DNA of 64,000 nucleotides from Candidatus Cloacimonadota bacterium (GCA_019454875.1 JACFNL010000010.1:1-64000); one strand, 5' to 3'. Numbered from the stretch's first letter, positions 1-9,022 are shown. The notes: generated by a model not told the origin, from the letters alone. A program made the numbers and translations.

Positions 1-12
1 CAATATGCTCAA

Positions 13-135
13 CTATATTCCGAGTTCACATAAAATGGGGTGCGGAATGAGAGTTAAAAAAATAGCGGAGGCTGAACCTGCCAGAATCGCCACACACAGA
101 CTAAGACAGATCCACTTCACCAAAAACAGAAACAT
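13..135 (-). CDS. short hydrophobic ORF coupled to the upstream nucleotidase; possible broken gene
   Basis: A 40-codon reading frame starts with ATG in a TGATG overlap with the stop of the upstream nucleotidase gene, the arrangement of a translationally coupled gene. It encodes a hydrophobic segment (FLVKWICLSLCVAILAGSAS) and ends at a TAG. The segment resembles the first membrane helix of polytopic transporters such as ClC channels or cyclic-peptide ABC exporters. The protein stops right after that helix and no other frame stays open to the window edge. It may be a frameshifted transporter start, a real tiny membrane protein, or chance. The window edge prevents a decision. Confidence 0.3.
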   Translation of the reverse strand: MFLFLVKWICLSLCVAILAGSASAIFLTLIPHPILCELGI

Positions 136-2114
136 CAGGGTTTTCGGATGAGAGTCACAGGATGGTAGTCCAAAGGTTCCACCACAGACCTCTTTTCCGC
201 GATGTAACGAATCAGGGATTCAGCATCTGTATTACAGATAAAACCCTGGGCCTGACCAGCAACCGTACAATCGGGAGTTTCTCCTTGATAGACTGGCAGA
301 TAATGAATTACTTTGGTTTCACTCTCTGAACGGGTCAGATGTGATACCGGATATGCTGCCAGTTTTTCATTTTTATAGACCAGATCAATTCTATCAGTTG
401 CGGATTTCTGGATCTCATACATCAAATCCCATCCATCGTTGCCATTGGCTACAAAATGATTGGTGACCAGAGTATAGTTTTTATCATCCTCAATTTGCGC
501 CCAACGGCTACCCCGCCGGATCTCAAGCAAACGCAGATAACCATCTTTTCCCGTCTGAGTCTCCTCAAATACATAGCGCAGACGGGCAGCATAGGGAAAT
601 TTTCCGGCATGAGAACCCTTAGGCAGGGTTTTGATAAGAGCAGATGAAATCAGGTCTCTTATCTCCCGGCCTGTCACCGACAGAATGGAAATTCCATTTT
701 TAAACGGAATCATCTCCAGGGAGATATTGCCCCGTCGGATATTTCCAGCATTAAAATCGGAGCGAATTCCACCGGGGGTCACAAGGGCAAAATCAGCCCG
801 CTTTTTAGTGATTTCCCTGACCTCTGCCGAGTTAGCCCAATAGACCATGGCCTCTGCAACCAGGGGAGCAACCCTGGAGCCATGGGTATCTGAGCCAGCA
901 TCTCCGGGCCGCCTTGGATTTTTTAGGGTATGAGGAACAACCCCGATTACCGGACCATAAGCTGACTCCAGTCCCGGTTTGTACATGGCATCAATATGCG
1001 CCCGCATTGCCTTGTCTTCAGGCGTAATTTCCAGGTTATCCTGAGCCTGAATAAATCCAAGAATTGCATTTTTCTGATTCGCTATAAATGTATCTTCCGG
1101 CTTACGCAGGGCCGTTGTATAAAAGGCATCACTGCTCAACAGGATATTTTTGCCACCACAATCCTTCAATTGGCCATCTTCACTGAATTCGACAACTAAA
1201 TGCCCCACTGCCTGAGCATATTCCCCGGCCTGCACAATACAGGTTTTCCCCCGTGAGTCCGGATTAGTTAAAAGTTCAGCGTAAGTCCCGTTTTTTCCCA
1301 GATCCAGATTGGAAAAGTCTCCGAGCAGGGTATGGGAATGACCACCAACAATCAAATCAATCCCATTCACATTGCGCGCCAGATTCTGATCCCTCTCTAA
1401 ACCAATATGGGTAAGACCAATGATTTTATTGACTCCCATATTTTGCAGATGATCCACCACTTCCTGGGCCTTTTTAACCTCGGACAGAAATTCCAGCTTT
1501 CCCGTGTTAGGTGCCAGAGTCTTCATGTTTTCTAACACAACCCCAAAAATGCCAACCACCTTCATCTCGGGTTTTGCTTCTTTTATGGAAAACAGTCTGG
1601 TCTTTTTTTGCCCCTCAAATCCATAAAGTACATAGGGGTACAAGTTGGATATCTGATTCAGATCCTTATCCTGACTGGTGTCAATATTTGCTGCTAGTAC
1701 CGGAAAATTCACACCTGAAATAAATCGGGCCAGCAACTGATTGGTCAGATCAAACTCATGATTTCCAAGGGCAAATGCATCGATCTCCATACGGTTTAAA
1801 ATGTCTGCATTCATCTTTCCCAGATGCAGAAGAAAATATCCGGTTCCCTGCCATGCATCCCCACCATGTAAAAACAAAAATGGCAGACCCATCTCTTGGG
1901 CCTTTTGCCTATACTCCATGGCCTTTTGATGCAATCTGGGGTGGCCTCCAAAGTGGGTGTACACTGTAGATTTATCCGCAAGCCGAAAACTGGCATTCAC
2001 TGGATCAAACTGGGAATGTGTGTCATTGATATGGGCTATGGACAGTCTCAAAGCACAGGATTCAGTGATTAGAAAAATTACAAGTAACAGGCTAAACCAA
2101 TGCTGTTTTACCAT
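135..2114 (-). CDS. secreted 5'-nucleotidase / UDP-sugar hydrolase family metallophosphatase
   Basis: This is a two-domain UshA/NT5E-type enzyme that releases phosphate from extracytoplasmic nucleotides or UDP-sugars. The N-terminal calcineurin-like metallophosphatase domain carries HINDTH near residue 28, GNHEFD and GGHSHTL, the dimetal ligands of the family. The C-terminal half contains substrate-domain motifs including TPGGIRSDF and NHFVANGNDGWD. A signal peptide begins MVKQHWFSLLLVIFLI. The open frame extends to 2153, but a GGAGG sequence nine bases before the ATG at 2114 fixes the start there and gives 659 residues, longer than the usual 500-550. It lies 35 bases after the reductase gene on the same strand, so the two are probably co-transcribed. 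Substrate preference cannot be read from sequence. Confidence 0.9.
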   Translation of the reverse strand: MVKQHWFSLLLVIFLITESCALRLSIAHINDTHSQFDPVNASFRLADKSTVYTHFGGHPRLHQKAMEYRQKAQEMGLPFLFLHGGDAWQGTGYFLLHLGKMNADILNRMEIDAFALGNHEFDLTNQLLARFISGVNFPVLAANIDTSQDKDLNQISNLYPYVLYGFEGQKKTRLFSIKEAKPEMKVVGIFGVVLENMKTLAPNTGKLEFLSEVKKAQEVVDHLQNMGVNKIIGLTHIGLERDQNLARNVNGIDLIVGGHSHTLLGDFSNLDLGKNGTYAELLTNPDSRGKTCIVQAGEYAQAVGHLVVEFSEDGQLKDCGGKNILLSSDAFYTTALRKPEDTFIANQKNAILGFIQAQDNLEITPEDKAMRAHIDAMYKPGLESAYGPVIGVVPHTLKNPRRPGDAGSDTHGSRVAPLVAEAMVYWANSAEVREITKKRADFALVTPGGIRSDFNAGNIRRGNISLEMIPFKNGISILSVTGREIRDLISSALIKTLPKGSHAGKFPYAARLRYVFEETQTGKDGYLRLLEIRRGSRWAQIEDDKNYTLVTNHFVANGNDGWDLMYEIQKSATDRIDLVYKNEKLAAYPVSHLTRSESETKVIHYLPVYQGETPDCTVAGQAQGFICNTDAESLIRYIAEKRSVVEPLDYHPVTLIRKP

Positions 2115-2149
2115 AAGAAATGCACCTCCCAAAATCAGCGCAAATAGTA

Positions 2150-2668
2150 TCACAGATGGTAATGCATCTGAATCAGGCCCGAATCGTAAACCCTGTGATT
2201 TTTTAAGGTTACTGGTGTAATTCTTGCTTCCCTGCTAGAAAACAGTCTTATTCCCGTACCAAGCATCACAGGGACTAAAGATAGAACTATTTCAGTAATC
2301 AGGCCCTGAGACAACATGGTGGAAGCCAGCTTCCCCCCACCTACCAGCCATACATGCTGTTTGCCAGACCCATAAATCTGGCTTAACAATCGTGCCGGAG
2401 CCTCGTTGGTCTGTATCACGCCTTCTAATGGATCTGACACAGAGTTACTTAAAAGATAGGTTGGTTTGCCAGCATAGGGCCAGGTACCGAACTTTAACAG
2501 GGAGCGATATGTCCCGGCACCCATCATCAAAGCATCCACAGTGCTGTAAAATTCCTGATATCCGTAGTCCTCACCCTCGGAATCCACCTGCTTCAGAAAC
2601 TCAACACCACCAGAACTGTCTGCAATAAATCCATCCAGGGATGCTGCTACAAAATAGGTACAACGCAT
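2150..2668 (-). CDS. dihydrofolate reductase-like / RibD C-terminal domain protein
   Basis: The 172-residue protein is a single DHFR-fold domain of the RibD_C type (YwjB/YyaP group). It opens with the first strand and loop CTYFVAASLDGFIAD, followed by ALMMGAGTYRSLL for the nucleotide site and HVWLVGGGKLAS for the second NADPH-binding loop. Family members are NADPH-dependent reductases, usually of unknown substrate, and this one lacks the deaminase half of true RibD. The ATG at 2668 has a GGAG ten bases upstream. It is the first gene of a probable pair with the nucleotidase, and a terminator just upstream separates it from the trypsin gene. Confidence 0.85.
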   Translation of the reverse strand: MRCTYFVAASLDGFIADSSGGVEFLKQVDSEGEDYGYQEFYSTVDALMMGAGTYRSLLKFGTWPYAGKPTYLLSNSVSDPLEGVIQTNEAPARLLSQIYGSGKQHVWLVGGGKLASTMLSQGLITEIVLSLVPVMLGTGIRLFSSREARITPVTLKNHRVYDSGLIQMHYHL

Positions 2669-2694
2669 AAAAATACACTCCTGTCATAGAATAG

Positions 2695-2724
2695 AAAAAG
2701 GCTCCCTCTTTTGAAGGGAGCCTT
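2695..2724 (-). terminator. rho-independent terminator of the trypsin gene
   Basis: A perfect 10-bp stem (2698-2707 with 2715-2724) with a 7-base loop is followed on the minus strand by a run of five T. It sits 24 bases after the stop of the trypsin gene. Confidence 0.85.
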
Positions 2725-2747
2725 CTTAATTAAACCGATGGTTTAAA

Positions 2748-3626
2748 TTAGTTGGAAGCCATTGTAGACTCAACCCATCCGCGCAGCTTGTTTACATTGC
2801 TGTAAACTCCAAAAGCCTTAGGACGAGCACATCCAATGCCCCAGCTTACAACACCATTCTGAACATATTCAGAGCCTTCTTTTACGAAGAAAGGACCGCC
2901 GGAATCACCCTGGCAAGAATCTTTTTTACCTTCGTCAAATCCAGCACACAACATAGCGTCAGTTACACCGTAGTTAGGATTGAGAGCCTTCAAAGCAGCA
3001 TCACAAGTCTCATTAGAAACGATGGGTACTGTTACTTTCTGAAGAATGTTGGCACGAGCTCCACCCTCACGGGTGGTTCCCCAACCGATTACCTGAGCAT
3101 CGCGGCCAGCTGTATCGGTAGAAACATCAGAAGCAATTTTGATTGGAGTAACATCAGTAACTGGGGTTTCCAGTTTCAACAAAGCGATGTCATTGTCTAA
3201 AGTAGAGCTGCTGTACCCTTGGTGAGCAATTACTTTAGAAACATTTACGCGATAGCCGCTGTTAGCATCTCGTAGGTCATATCCACCAACATAAGCAGCC
3301 AGTGTGCTTGGGTTAGTAGTAGATCCGCCCCAACCAACTACACAGTGTGCAGCAGTAAGAACCCACTGAGGAGCAATCAAGCTTCCACCGCAGAACTGAC
3401 CAGCAAAGTTGGAAGGAGAGCTCTTGCGAACCATACCAACCATGAAGGGAAACTCACCAACAGCTGCATTGGTTCCGCCTACAATTCTAGACATACGAGA
3501 TACTTCACCCTGATAACGCATCATAGCGCCAACACTTGGCTTGATTGCATCAGAGCTATCGTTAGCCTGTACAACACCAACCTGAACCAAACCAGCAATT
3601 GCAAACGGCAGTACTTTTTTCAACAT
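2748..3626 (-). CDS. secreted trypsin-like serine protease (S1 family)
   Basis: The 292-residue precursor has a signal peptide (MLKKVLPFAIAGLVQVGVV) and a short pro-segment ending at RIVGGTNA, the classical trypsin activation site. The catalytic triad is visible: His in LTAAHCV, Asp in DNDIALLKL and Ser in GDSGGPFF. Paired cysteines flank the His and Ser. An Asp in the KKDSCQGDSGG segment is consistent with trypsin-like cleavage after Arg or Lys. AAAGGA lies upstream of the ATG and a strong terminator follows. Secreted S1 proteases are uncommon in most Gram-negatives but abundant in Bdellovibrio-type predators, so a digestive role is a reasonable inference. Confidence 0.93.
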   Translation of the reverse strand: MLKKVLPFAIAGLVQVGVVQANDSSDAIKPSVGAMMRYQGEVSRMSRIVGGTNAAVGEFPFMVGMVRKSSPSNFAGQFCGGSLIAPQWVLTAAHCVVGWGGSTTNPSTLAAYVGGYDLRDANSGYRVNVSKVIAHQGYSSSTLDNDIALLKLETPVTDVTPIKIASDVSTDTAGRDAQVIGWGTTREGGARANILQKVTVPIVSNETCDAALKALNPNYGVTDAMLCAGFDEGKKDSCQGDSGGPFFVKEGSEYVQNGVVSWGIGCARPKAFGVYSNVNKLRGWVESTMASN

Positions 3627-3761
3627 TAGAGGTTCCTTTCAACGAACAGTATTAGTTTTTTTTAACAGCCCGCTCTCGTTTACCAATACTTCAATCGCGG
3701 ACATGTTGATAATTGTAAGGAAAATTTTTCATCTGCCAAGTGTTTTTCAAAATTATTTTTC

Positions 3762-3800
3762 TAAAAACTAAAAAAGCCGCCCCGTTTCTACGGGACGGCT
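3762..3800 (-). terminator. rho-independent terminator of the 1111-residue surface protein gene
   Basis: A 10-bp stem with one wobble in the RNA (3775-3784 with 3791-3800) and a 6-base loop is followed on the minus strand by TTTTTTAGTTTTT. It lies 22 bases past the gene's stop. Confidence 0.85.
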
Positions 3801-3821
3801 CATTTCTGAATCCAATGCGGA

Positions 3822-6800
3822 TTACCAGTTACAAGGCTGGAACACATCCGTGGTTCTGGCCCAGGATGCTCCAGAAGTGCAGCTGCACAAGGCTCCAACC
3901 GAGGTCATGGCCAATGAGCCCAGGGTGTCTGTCACACAGGCTACAGGCTCAGCACTATGCATTCTAAGTTTGGCAAAACCATGAATGTCCAGGGTCGCTC
4001 TAGGCACTGCCGTCTGAATTCCTATCCAGCCCGTAGAAGAAACCGCAAGACTTGGTATGGCACTGATGGCCGCTGTTTCCACTGCAAAAGGCCAGACAGA
4101 GCTGTTATCTGCCTTAACCGTAAAAATCGCAGAAGGATTGGTTGTACCTACTCCCATGGAAACCCCAAGAAAGGAGGCCACACTGGATCGGGATATCATC
4201 ATAAGAGCCGTAGTCGTGCTTCCGTTGAAGCCAAAACTTCTGTCTCCAGTAATCATAAGGTTATGCCCACCAGGAATGGCTGAGAACTGACCACCAGCCC
4301 AGTTATTCCAACCGCCTCCTACCGCTCCGTAATTGGTAGCTGTATTGGATACCCCCCCAGCAACGGAGCCAGTAGTATTGGCCATGTTATTCATACCACC
4401 GCCTACAGAGGAATGCATCCCCGAGGTCCAGTTCATTTGACCACCAGAAATCGTATTGTACATACTATGCATTTCAGCGGTATTCCATCCACCGCCGGAT
4501 ACTGAAGAGTACCCACCCATAACACGGTTTGCATGACCACCCCCAATGACCGCATACTCGGCTGTTGCTGTGTTCCACGCTCCCCCACCTACTGATGCTC
4601 CTGTGGCCGATGCTGTATGGTGTACACCGCCAGAGATTGTTACATGGGTAGCAGTCACTGCTCCATGTCCGGCCTGACTCATCATGCCTAAATTGACAAA
4701 GGTCATGGTTTCAATACCAAGCATGGCATTGGAAAGATCCCGGCTGATAGAACCCTGTACTGTCAGTTTGGCATTAGCACCTGGGGCACCAATAGCTACC
4801 ATCTGAGTAGTTTCAGAAAGTGAGATTGTACTTGCCCCAGTAGTCCAGCCACCACCACTGGACTGTTGTGTCTGAAGATTAACCCAGCCTATTCCATTCC
4901 AGCCTACAAACTGATCGGCAACCCAGGCAATTGTACCGGTGACCGGGTTCATGGCATTACCAACCCGGATGCCACCATTTACATCAAGAGCCGCCATGGG
5001 ATTGGTGGTTCCAATTCCCACCGAAACACCTAAAAATGCCGCCACGCTTGTCTGGGAAATGGTCATCAGAGTGGAAGTAGAACTTCCGTTAAATCCAAAA
5101 CTTCTATCTCCGGTAATTTTTAAGTTATGACCACCTGGAATAGCAGAGTGCTGGCCACCGGCCCAATTATTCCAACCTCCACCAACAGCCCCGTAATTGG
5201 AAGCCGTATTCCAGCCACCACCTGCAACAGAACCATACATAGAGGCTTCATTTTTTTCTCCACCTGAAATGGTTCCTGTACTCCAGGCCATGTTCATTGC
5301 TCCACCACCAACCGAGGAATGCCAGCCAGAGGTCCAGTTCATGTGACCCCCAGAAATTGAGTTGTACTCCCCATGTGCGGCATTCGTGTTTAGACGACCA
5401 CCACCTATCGAAGAATACTGACCCCAGACCTGGTTCCAGCCACCACCGACAATGGAGTTGTACATACCAGAAGCCACATTGGAACTACCAGCACCAACAA
5501 AACCCCAGTCAGCCGCTGTATTCCAGCCGCCACCAGCCACGGAGCCGTACATCCATGCCTGATTTTTTTCTCCACCAGCAATAGTGCCTGTACTCCAGGC
5601 CATATTCATGGCACCACCACCAACAGATGAGTGATGACCAGATGTCCAGTTCATGTGACCACCAGATATGGTATTAAACCTGCCAGGTGCTGCATCCGTG
5701 TTCCATTTACCGCCGCCAATACTGGCATGCATCCCGTCGGCTTTATTGCCTTCTCCACCGCCAACAAAGGCATAGGACCCACTGGCATAGTTCATGACTC
5801 CGGCAGAAACCCCGGCCCCGGTACCAAGACCGGAACTGACTACCCCGATGGTCATCCCATTAGCATCAATAAAGCTGTTGGCACGAATGGTTCCATTCAC
5901 ATGCAGGGTGGACATGGGAACAGCGGTCATAATACCCACCATACCAGTACTGGAAACAGCAAGACTTACTGTGGCCGAGCCGCTTGTCATGACCGCCAGT
6001 GGCCATACCGAAGATGCCGACCCTTTCACAGTCAAATCTGCAATGGTGTTTGTAGTCATAATCCCGGTTTTACCCATCCCATCCACAAATAATGCAGGAG
6101 AGGTTTTTCCTGGGGTCCATACTGCTAAGGTGGGGGAAGCCGTAGAATGTCCATTCACCTGAAAATTGGCAGAAGGAACCATGGTCATAACCCCAACCAT
6201 ACCGGATGAGTGTACATACAAGGCCGGTTGCCCACCACCATTGGTTAATACCTGCATGGATGGATGAGATGCATGATGACCCCTGACATCCATAGTAGCC
6301 ACAGGGGTTATGGTTCCAAGCCCAAGGGGGCCGGACTGTTTGTAGGCCATCGGTCGGCTGCCTGTCATCCCTGCAATCAGCTCTGTATCCACTGTTAACA
6401 TTCCCTGAATGTGAGCTTGTTTTAAGGTGGCATCCTGTGAAGCAATCACTGTTGTCAGCCTTGCCGTACCTGATGAATCCACCACAAAAGTAGAGGTTCC
6501 CGAGCTGTTCTGCACCACAATTCTGGTAGTCACAGCCGCATTGGTTGTTGATAACATCAAAGCCGAAGTGGACATGATGTTCATACCGGAGCTTAATACG
6601 GCTTCTCTGGCCTTGGTCTGGAAATTAACTGTGTTCAGATTTGTAGTAAACTCGCTGATAAAATCATTACCCTTAACCACAAAACTGGTTGAGGATAATC
6701 CATTCAGTTGCGAAGCATTACTAGCCTGATTTGCTGTATCTGCTGTGGTGGCATGATTGGCCATCAAGGCTGTGTCTGATTTACTGGACCATAAAGCAGT

Positions 6801-7157
6801 ATGGGCCCTTGGCAACCAGGGAGAAGAGGTTCTCGGAGTCATGGATGAACCATTGATAACCAACTGAATCCAGGGAAAGCTAAGAAGATTTGTCCCTGAA
6901 CTACCCGTATTGACATGGAGCTGAAACACTCCCTGTTCCACGGGAACCGAGGTAAAACTTAAGGTGGTCAGGGTCTGTGTGCCGCTGGATTGAGCACTCC
7001 AGAGTGATATACTGACTGTGTTTAAAGTAGTGGTCAGGTTCAGTGCTTTCCCTGAGGTGTCCGTTAACACTCCCGTATACAAAAACTCATCTGCCTGTAC
7101 TCTGGATGAAACCAGCCCTAGAAGCATCATCAAACTCAGCATCATTATGCGTACCAT
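3822..7157 (-). CDS. large secreted repeat protein with YadA-head-like / tail-fibre-like modules
   Basis: The 1111-residue protein has a signal peptide ending near RVQADEF and an N-terminal beta-rich domain (about 25-110). An alpha/beta stalk rich in Ser, Thr and Asn follows, with repeats of the type GxVGIxTxxPxxxLxVNG (about 285-435). Two blocks of short GGGxxN repeats then occur, for example SVAGGGWNTA and SISGGHMNWTSG. Each block closes with SAIPGGHNL and GDRSFGFNG. The C-terminus has CVTDT, CSCTSGASW and a final CNW, a layout I associate with Bdellovibrio tail-fibre-like surface proteins. Met and Trp are strikingly frequent. GGAGG lies seven bases before the ATG. The gene follows a lipoprotein gene by 17 bases. 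No membrane anchor is visible, so surface attachment is inferred. Confidence 0.75.
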   Translation of the reverse strand: MVRIMMLSLMMLLGLVSSRVQADEFLYTGVLTDTSGKALNLTTTLNTVSISLWSAQSSGTQTLTTLSFTSVPVEQGVFQLHVNTGSSGTNLLSFPWIQLVINGSSMTPRTSSPWLPRAHTALWSSKSDTALMANHATTADTANQASNASQLNGLSSTSFVVKGNDFISEFTTNLNTVNFQTKAREAVLSSGMNIMSTSALMLSTTNAAVTTRIVVQNSSGTSTFVVDSSGTARLTTVIASQDATLKQAHIQGMLTVDTELIAGMTGSRPMAYKQSGPLGLGTITPVATMDVRGHHASHPSMQVLTNGGGQPALYVHSSGMVGVMTMVPSANFQVNGHSTASPTLAVWTPGKTSPALFVDGMGKTGIMTTNTIADLTVKGSASSVWPLAVMTSGSATVSLAVSSTGMVGIMTAVPMSTLHVNGTIRANSFIDANGMTIGVVSSGLGTGAGVSAGVMNYASGSYAFVGGGEGNKADGMHASIGGGKWNTDAAPGRFNTISGGHMNWTSGHHSSVGGGAMNMAWSTGTIAGGEKNQAWMYGSVAGGGWNTAADWGFVGAGSSNVASGMYNSIVGGGWNQVWGQYSSIGGGRLNTNAAHGEYNSISGGHMNWTSGWHSSVGGGAMNMAWSTGTISGGEKNEASMYGSVAGGGWNTASNYGAVGGGWNNWAGGQHSAIPGGHNLKITGDRSFGFNGSSTSTLMTISQTSVAAFLGVSVGIGTTNPMAALDVNGGIRVGNAMNPVTGTIAWVADQFVGWNGIGWVNLQTQQSSGGGWTTGASTISLSETTQMVAIGAPGANAKLTVQGSISRDLSNAMLGIETMTFVNLGMMSQAGHGAVTATHVTISGGVHHTASATGASVGGGAWNTATAEYAVIGGGHANRVMGGYSSVSGGGWNTAEMHSMYNTISGGQMNWTSGMHSSVGGGMNNMANTTGSVAGGVSNTATNYGAVGGGWNNWAGGQFSAIPGGHNLMITGDRSFGFNGSTTTALMMISRSSVASFLGVSMGVGTTNPSAIFTVKADNSSVWPFAVETAAISAIPSLAVSSTGWIGIQTAVPRATLDIHGFAKLRMHSAEPVACVTDTLGSLAMTSVGALCSCTSGASWARTTDVFQPCNW
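4216..4647 (-). repeat. second block of GGGxxN head repeats, with closing SFGFNG motif
   Basis: Encodes a run of VGGGxxNxA-type repeats closing with SAIPGGHNLMITGDRSFGF, nearly matching the closing segment of the other block at about 5090. This is an intragenic duplication. Confidence 0.7.
5086..5785 (-). repeat. first block of GGGxxN head repeats, with closing SFGFNG motif
   Basis: Encodes a longer array of about fifteen-residue repeats with GGG or SGG at the turn. The unit around ISGGHMNWTSG, SSVGGGAMNMAWSTGT and SGGEKN occurs twice almost unchanged inside the block. It closes with SAIPGGHNLKITGDRSFGF. Confidence 0.7.
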
Positions 7158-7174
7158 GAAAAACCTCCACCTAG

Positions 7175-8299
7175 CTAATTTGCAGGTATATATATCGATT
7201 TATTTGAACCTGGGTTAAATGCGGAACGAAATCTCAGCCCACCACCGGACGATATGGGTGAGGATGCTGCCGGAACAATACCATCCACTATATCCACCCC
7301 GTTTTCCGGGGCCACATCTAAAAGACTTGGCAGACGAATTACAGGAAGTGAAACAGTGGCAGCGGTTGATATGGATTGATTGGAAATACTTTGTATAACA
7401 GATGTAACCCCTGGATCAAAACCTGCACTGAATAAACTGGATGTCAAATCCTCAGAAACCCGGGCAGATAGCGTAGGAATTGCCTGCACAAACTGAGATG
7501 CCAAATTCAGATTAGTGGACTGTCCGAGTTCAAGCAGGATCTGATCACTCTGCTCCAGACCTGACTTGCCACCCTCAAGAATCTGGGTCATCCCATCCTC
7601 TACAATAGCCTTGGTTGCCATGGCAATCAGTTTGAACTTGCGGGCCACAGGTGATGTAGAATCGGCAATGTCTCTATTCACTGCATCCAGGGCATTAGAA
7701 AACAGATCAAGACCTGTTGAAGTTGTGATATCTGGTCGAATCGGCTCGGAACGACCTAATTTGGTTTCCACTATTACAAAAGCGGCATTGCTGAAATGGG
7801 AAACACTGCTTGTTTGAGGCGAAGGTACAAATGAGCCTAAACTGGCTCCAGCCCTCGCTTCAGAACCCTTGCCAATGATTGAACGGAAGCGGAACTGATT
7901 GGCCACAAGATCCTTATTCACTCCATTTACATTGACCTTGGAATCAGCCGTTGCCACCGCATACCAATAAAGAATGTCATCATCAGCCATGGTCATAAGA
8001 ACAGTATTTGGTACTGAAACACTGACATTGCCTGAAGCATCCGTAGACACAGGCTCTGTAGTCAGTGGGCCTTTCCTAACACTCGCGACCCAGACATTAG
8101 CTCCCTGAATAGGGCCATCAGCTACCTTAGATGATAACTTACTAAATGAGCCAAGAGGATTATCACCTCCGTCTCCACCACCGCCACCGCCTCCAACTGG
8201 AGGCGCATCAGAGGATTCATCATTGCCAGAACTAACCCCACCACACCCGTAAAACATCATGGATGTAAGTATTATCAGAAAGGTCAGAAAATAACGCAT
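7175..8299 (-). CDS. lipoprotein of unknown function with glycine-rich tether
   Basis: The 374-residue precursor starts with a lipoprotein signal peptide whose lipobox is FYGC (Cys near residue 19). An acidic, glycine-rich linker with a run of seven Gly and a second Gly/Asp stretch follows (about 25-50), a likely flexible tether from the membrane. The segment VADGPIQGANVWV matches the start of carboxypeptidase-regulatory-like beta domains. The rest is Ser/Thr-rich without a motif I recognise. GGGGGCAGG precedes the ATG. The gene is 17 bases upstream of the 1111-residue surface protein gene on the same strand, so joint expression is very likely and a role in its display or anchoring is a guess. 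Confidence 0.7.
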   Translation of the reverse strand: MRYFLTFLIILTSMMFYGCGGVSSGNDESSDAPPVGGGGGGGDGGDNPLGSFSKLSSKVADGPIQGANVWVASVRKGPLTTEPVSTDASGNVSVSVPNTVLMTMADDDILYWYAVATADSKVNVNGVNKDLVANQFRFRSIIGKGSEARAGASLGSFVPSPQTSSVSHFSNAAFVIVETKLGRSEPIRPDITTSTGLDLFSNALDAVNRDIADSTSPVARKFKLIAMATKAIVEDGMTQILEGGKSGLEQSDQILLELGQSTNLNLASQFVQAIPTLSARVSEDLTSSLFSAGFDPGVTSVIQSISNQSISTAATVSLPVIRLPSLLDVAPENGVDIVDGIVPAASSPISSGGGLRFRSAFNPGSNKSIYIPAN

Positions 8300-8390
8300 A
8301 CCTGCCCCCTCGAACCTAAAAACAGCTCTATATCTTTACATAAAGACTCTAATCTGTCGCCCATCTACCTTAAAAATTTCATACACGGAT

Positions 8391-8440
8391 AAAAAAAACA
8401 GGACAGAAGCCCACACAAATAGTATGAGTTTCTGTCCCGT
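8391..8440 (-). terminator. probable terminator of the 170-residue secreted protein gene
   Basis: A 10-bp stem with one G-U pair (8399-8408 with 8430-8439) and a long 21-base loop is followed on the minus strand by TG and eight T. It lies 17 bases past the stop. Confidence 0.7.
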
Positions 8441-8456
8441 ATCCCAAAAAATGAAA

Positions 8457-8969
8457 TTATTCTGGGGATTCAACCTGATGCAGCTCGTTGAATCGGATCT
8501 CCTGTGCCACCTTGGCCTGATCCCTAAGAATCAGACGGGCTTCCCTGCGATCCGTCCAGATGCCCACATAGTTCTCGGCAGATACCCATTTGAACCACAA
8601 AAAGCTCTTCATAGTGCCAATTTTAATGTCCTTGCCCTCGGCAACATAACGGACTTCTTTTCCCTGAATAGTTACTGACTCGGGTAGACGAAACAGAGTA
8701 GAGTCTGTGTCACAAACCCACTTAGGAACCATGGTACAATTCATACCACCGTTGGGCAGAGGAGTACACTGCTGCTCATGCTCATAGCGGCAGTTGCCCC
8801 GGGTATCCAGCTTAATCCAGGGTTTGTCCTTGTATACAATCACATCTTTGCCAATCAGTTCCCAGTTAGGATTTATATATCCTTCGCGAACCGCTGGAAT
8901 CACAATGTCCCCAGCCACTGTCAGGGACTGAAACAAAACCATCATCGCTAATAACACTATTCTATTCAT
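8457..8969 (-). CDS. small secreted protein of unknown function
   Basis: The 170-residue protein has a clear signal peptide (MNRIVLLAMMVLFQSLTVAG). The mature part is beta-rich, with three cysteines in a central region (EQQC, MNCTM, WVCD) that may form a disulfide loop, several Trp, and an acidic C-terminus. I do not recognise the family. The gene stands alone between its own strong promoter (8995-9022) and its terminator. AAGGAG lies upstream of the ATG. It is probably periplasmic or secreted. Confidence 0.75.
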   Translation of the reverse strand: MNRIVLLAMMVLFQSLTVAGDIVIPAVREGYINPNWELIGKDVIVYKDKPWIKLDTRGNCRYEHEQQCTPLPNGGMNCTMVPKWVCDTDSTLFRLPESVTIQGKEVRYVAEGKDIKIGTMKSFLWFKWVSAENYVGIWTDRREARLILRDQAKVAQEIRFNELHQVESPE

Positions 8970-8994
8970 TCTGATCTCCTTAAAAACTGCCTAC

Positions 8995-9022
8995 AGTATA
9001 TCCGGCGAAAATTCTTCGTCAA
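8995..9022 (-). promoter_or_regulatory. sigma-70-type promoter for the gene starting at 8969
   Basis: On the minus strand TTGACG (9022-9017), a 16-base spacer and TATACT (9000-8995) lie about 26 bases upstream of the ATG. Both hexamers are one base from consensus. Confidence 0.7.

Noticed and set aside
4216-5785. The tandem GGG-coding repeats as a CRISPR array or DNA-level satellite
   Set aside because: The repeats vary in DNA and keep the reading frame and protein pattern, which marks them as protein repeats and not as spacers between identical direct repeats.
5631-6162. Open frames of 120-150 codons on the plus strand within the repeat protein gene
   Set aside because: They arise from the low-complexity, stop-poor repeat sequence of the minus-strand gene, and their translations are unlike any protein.
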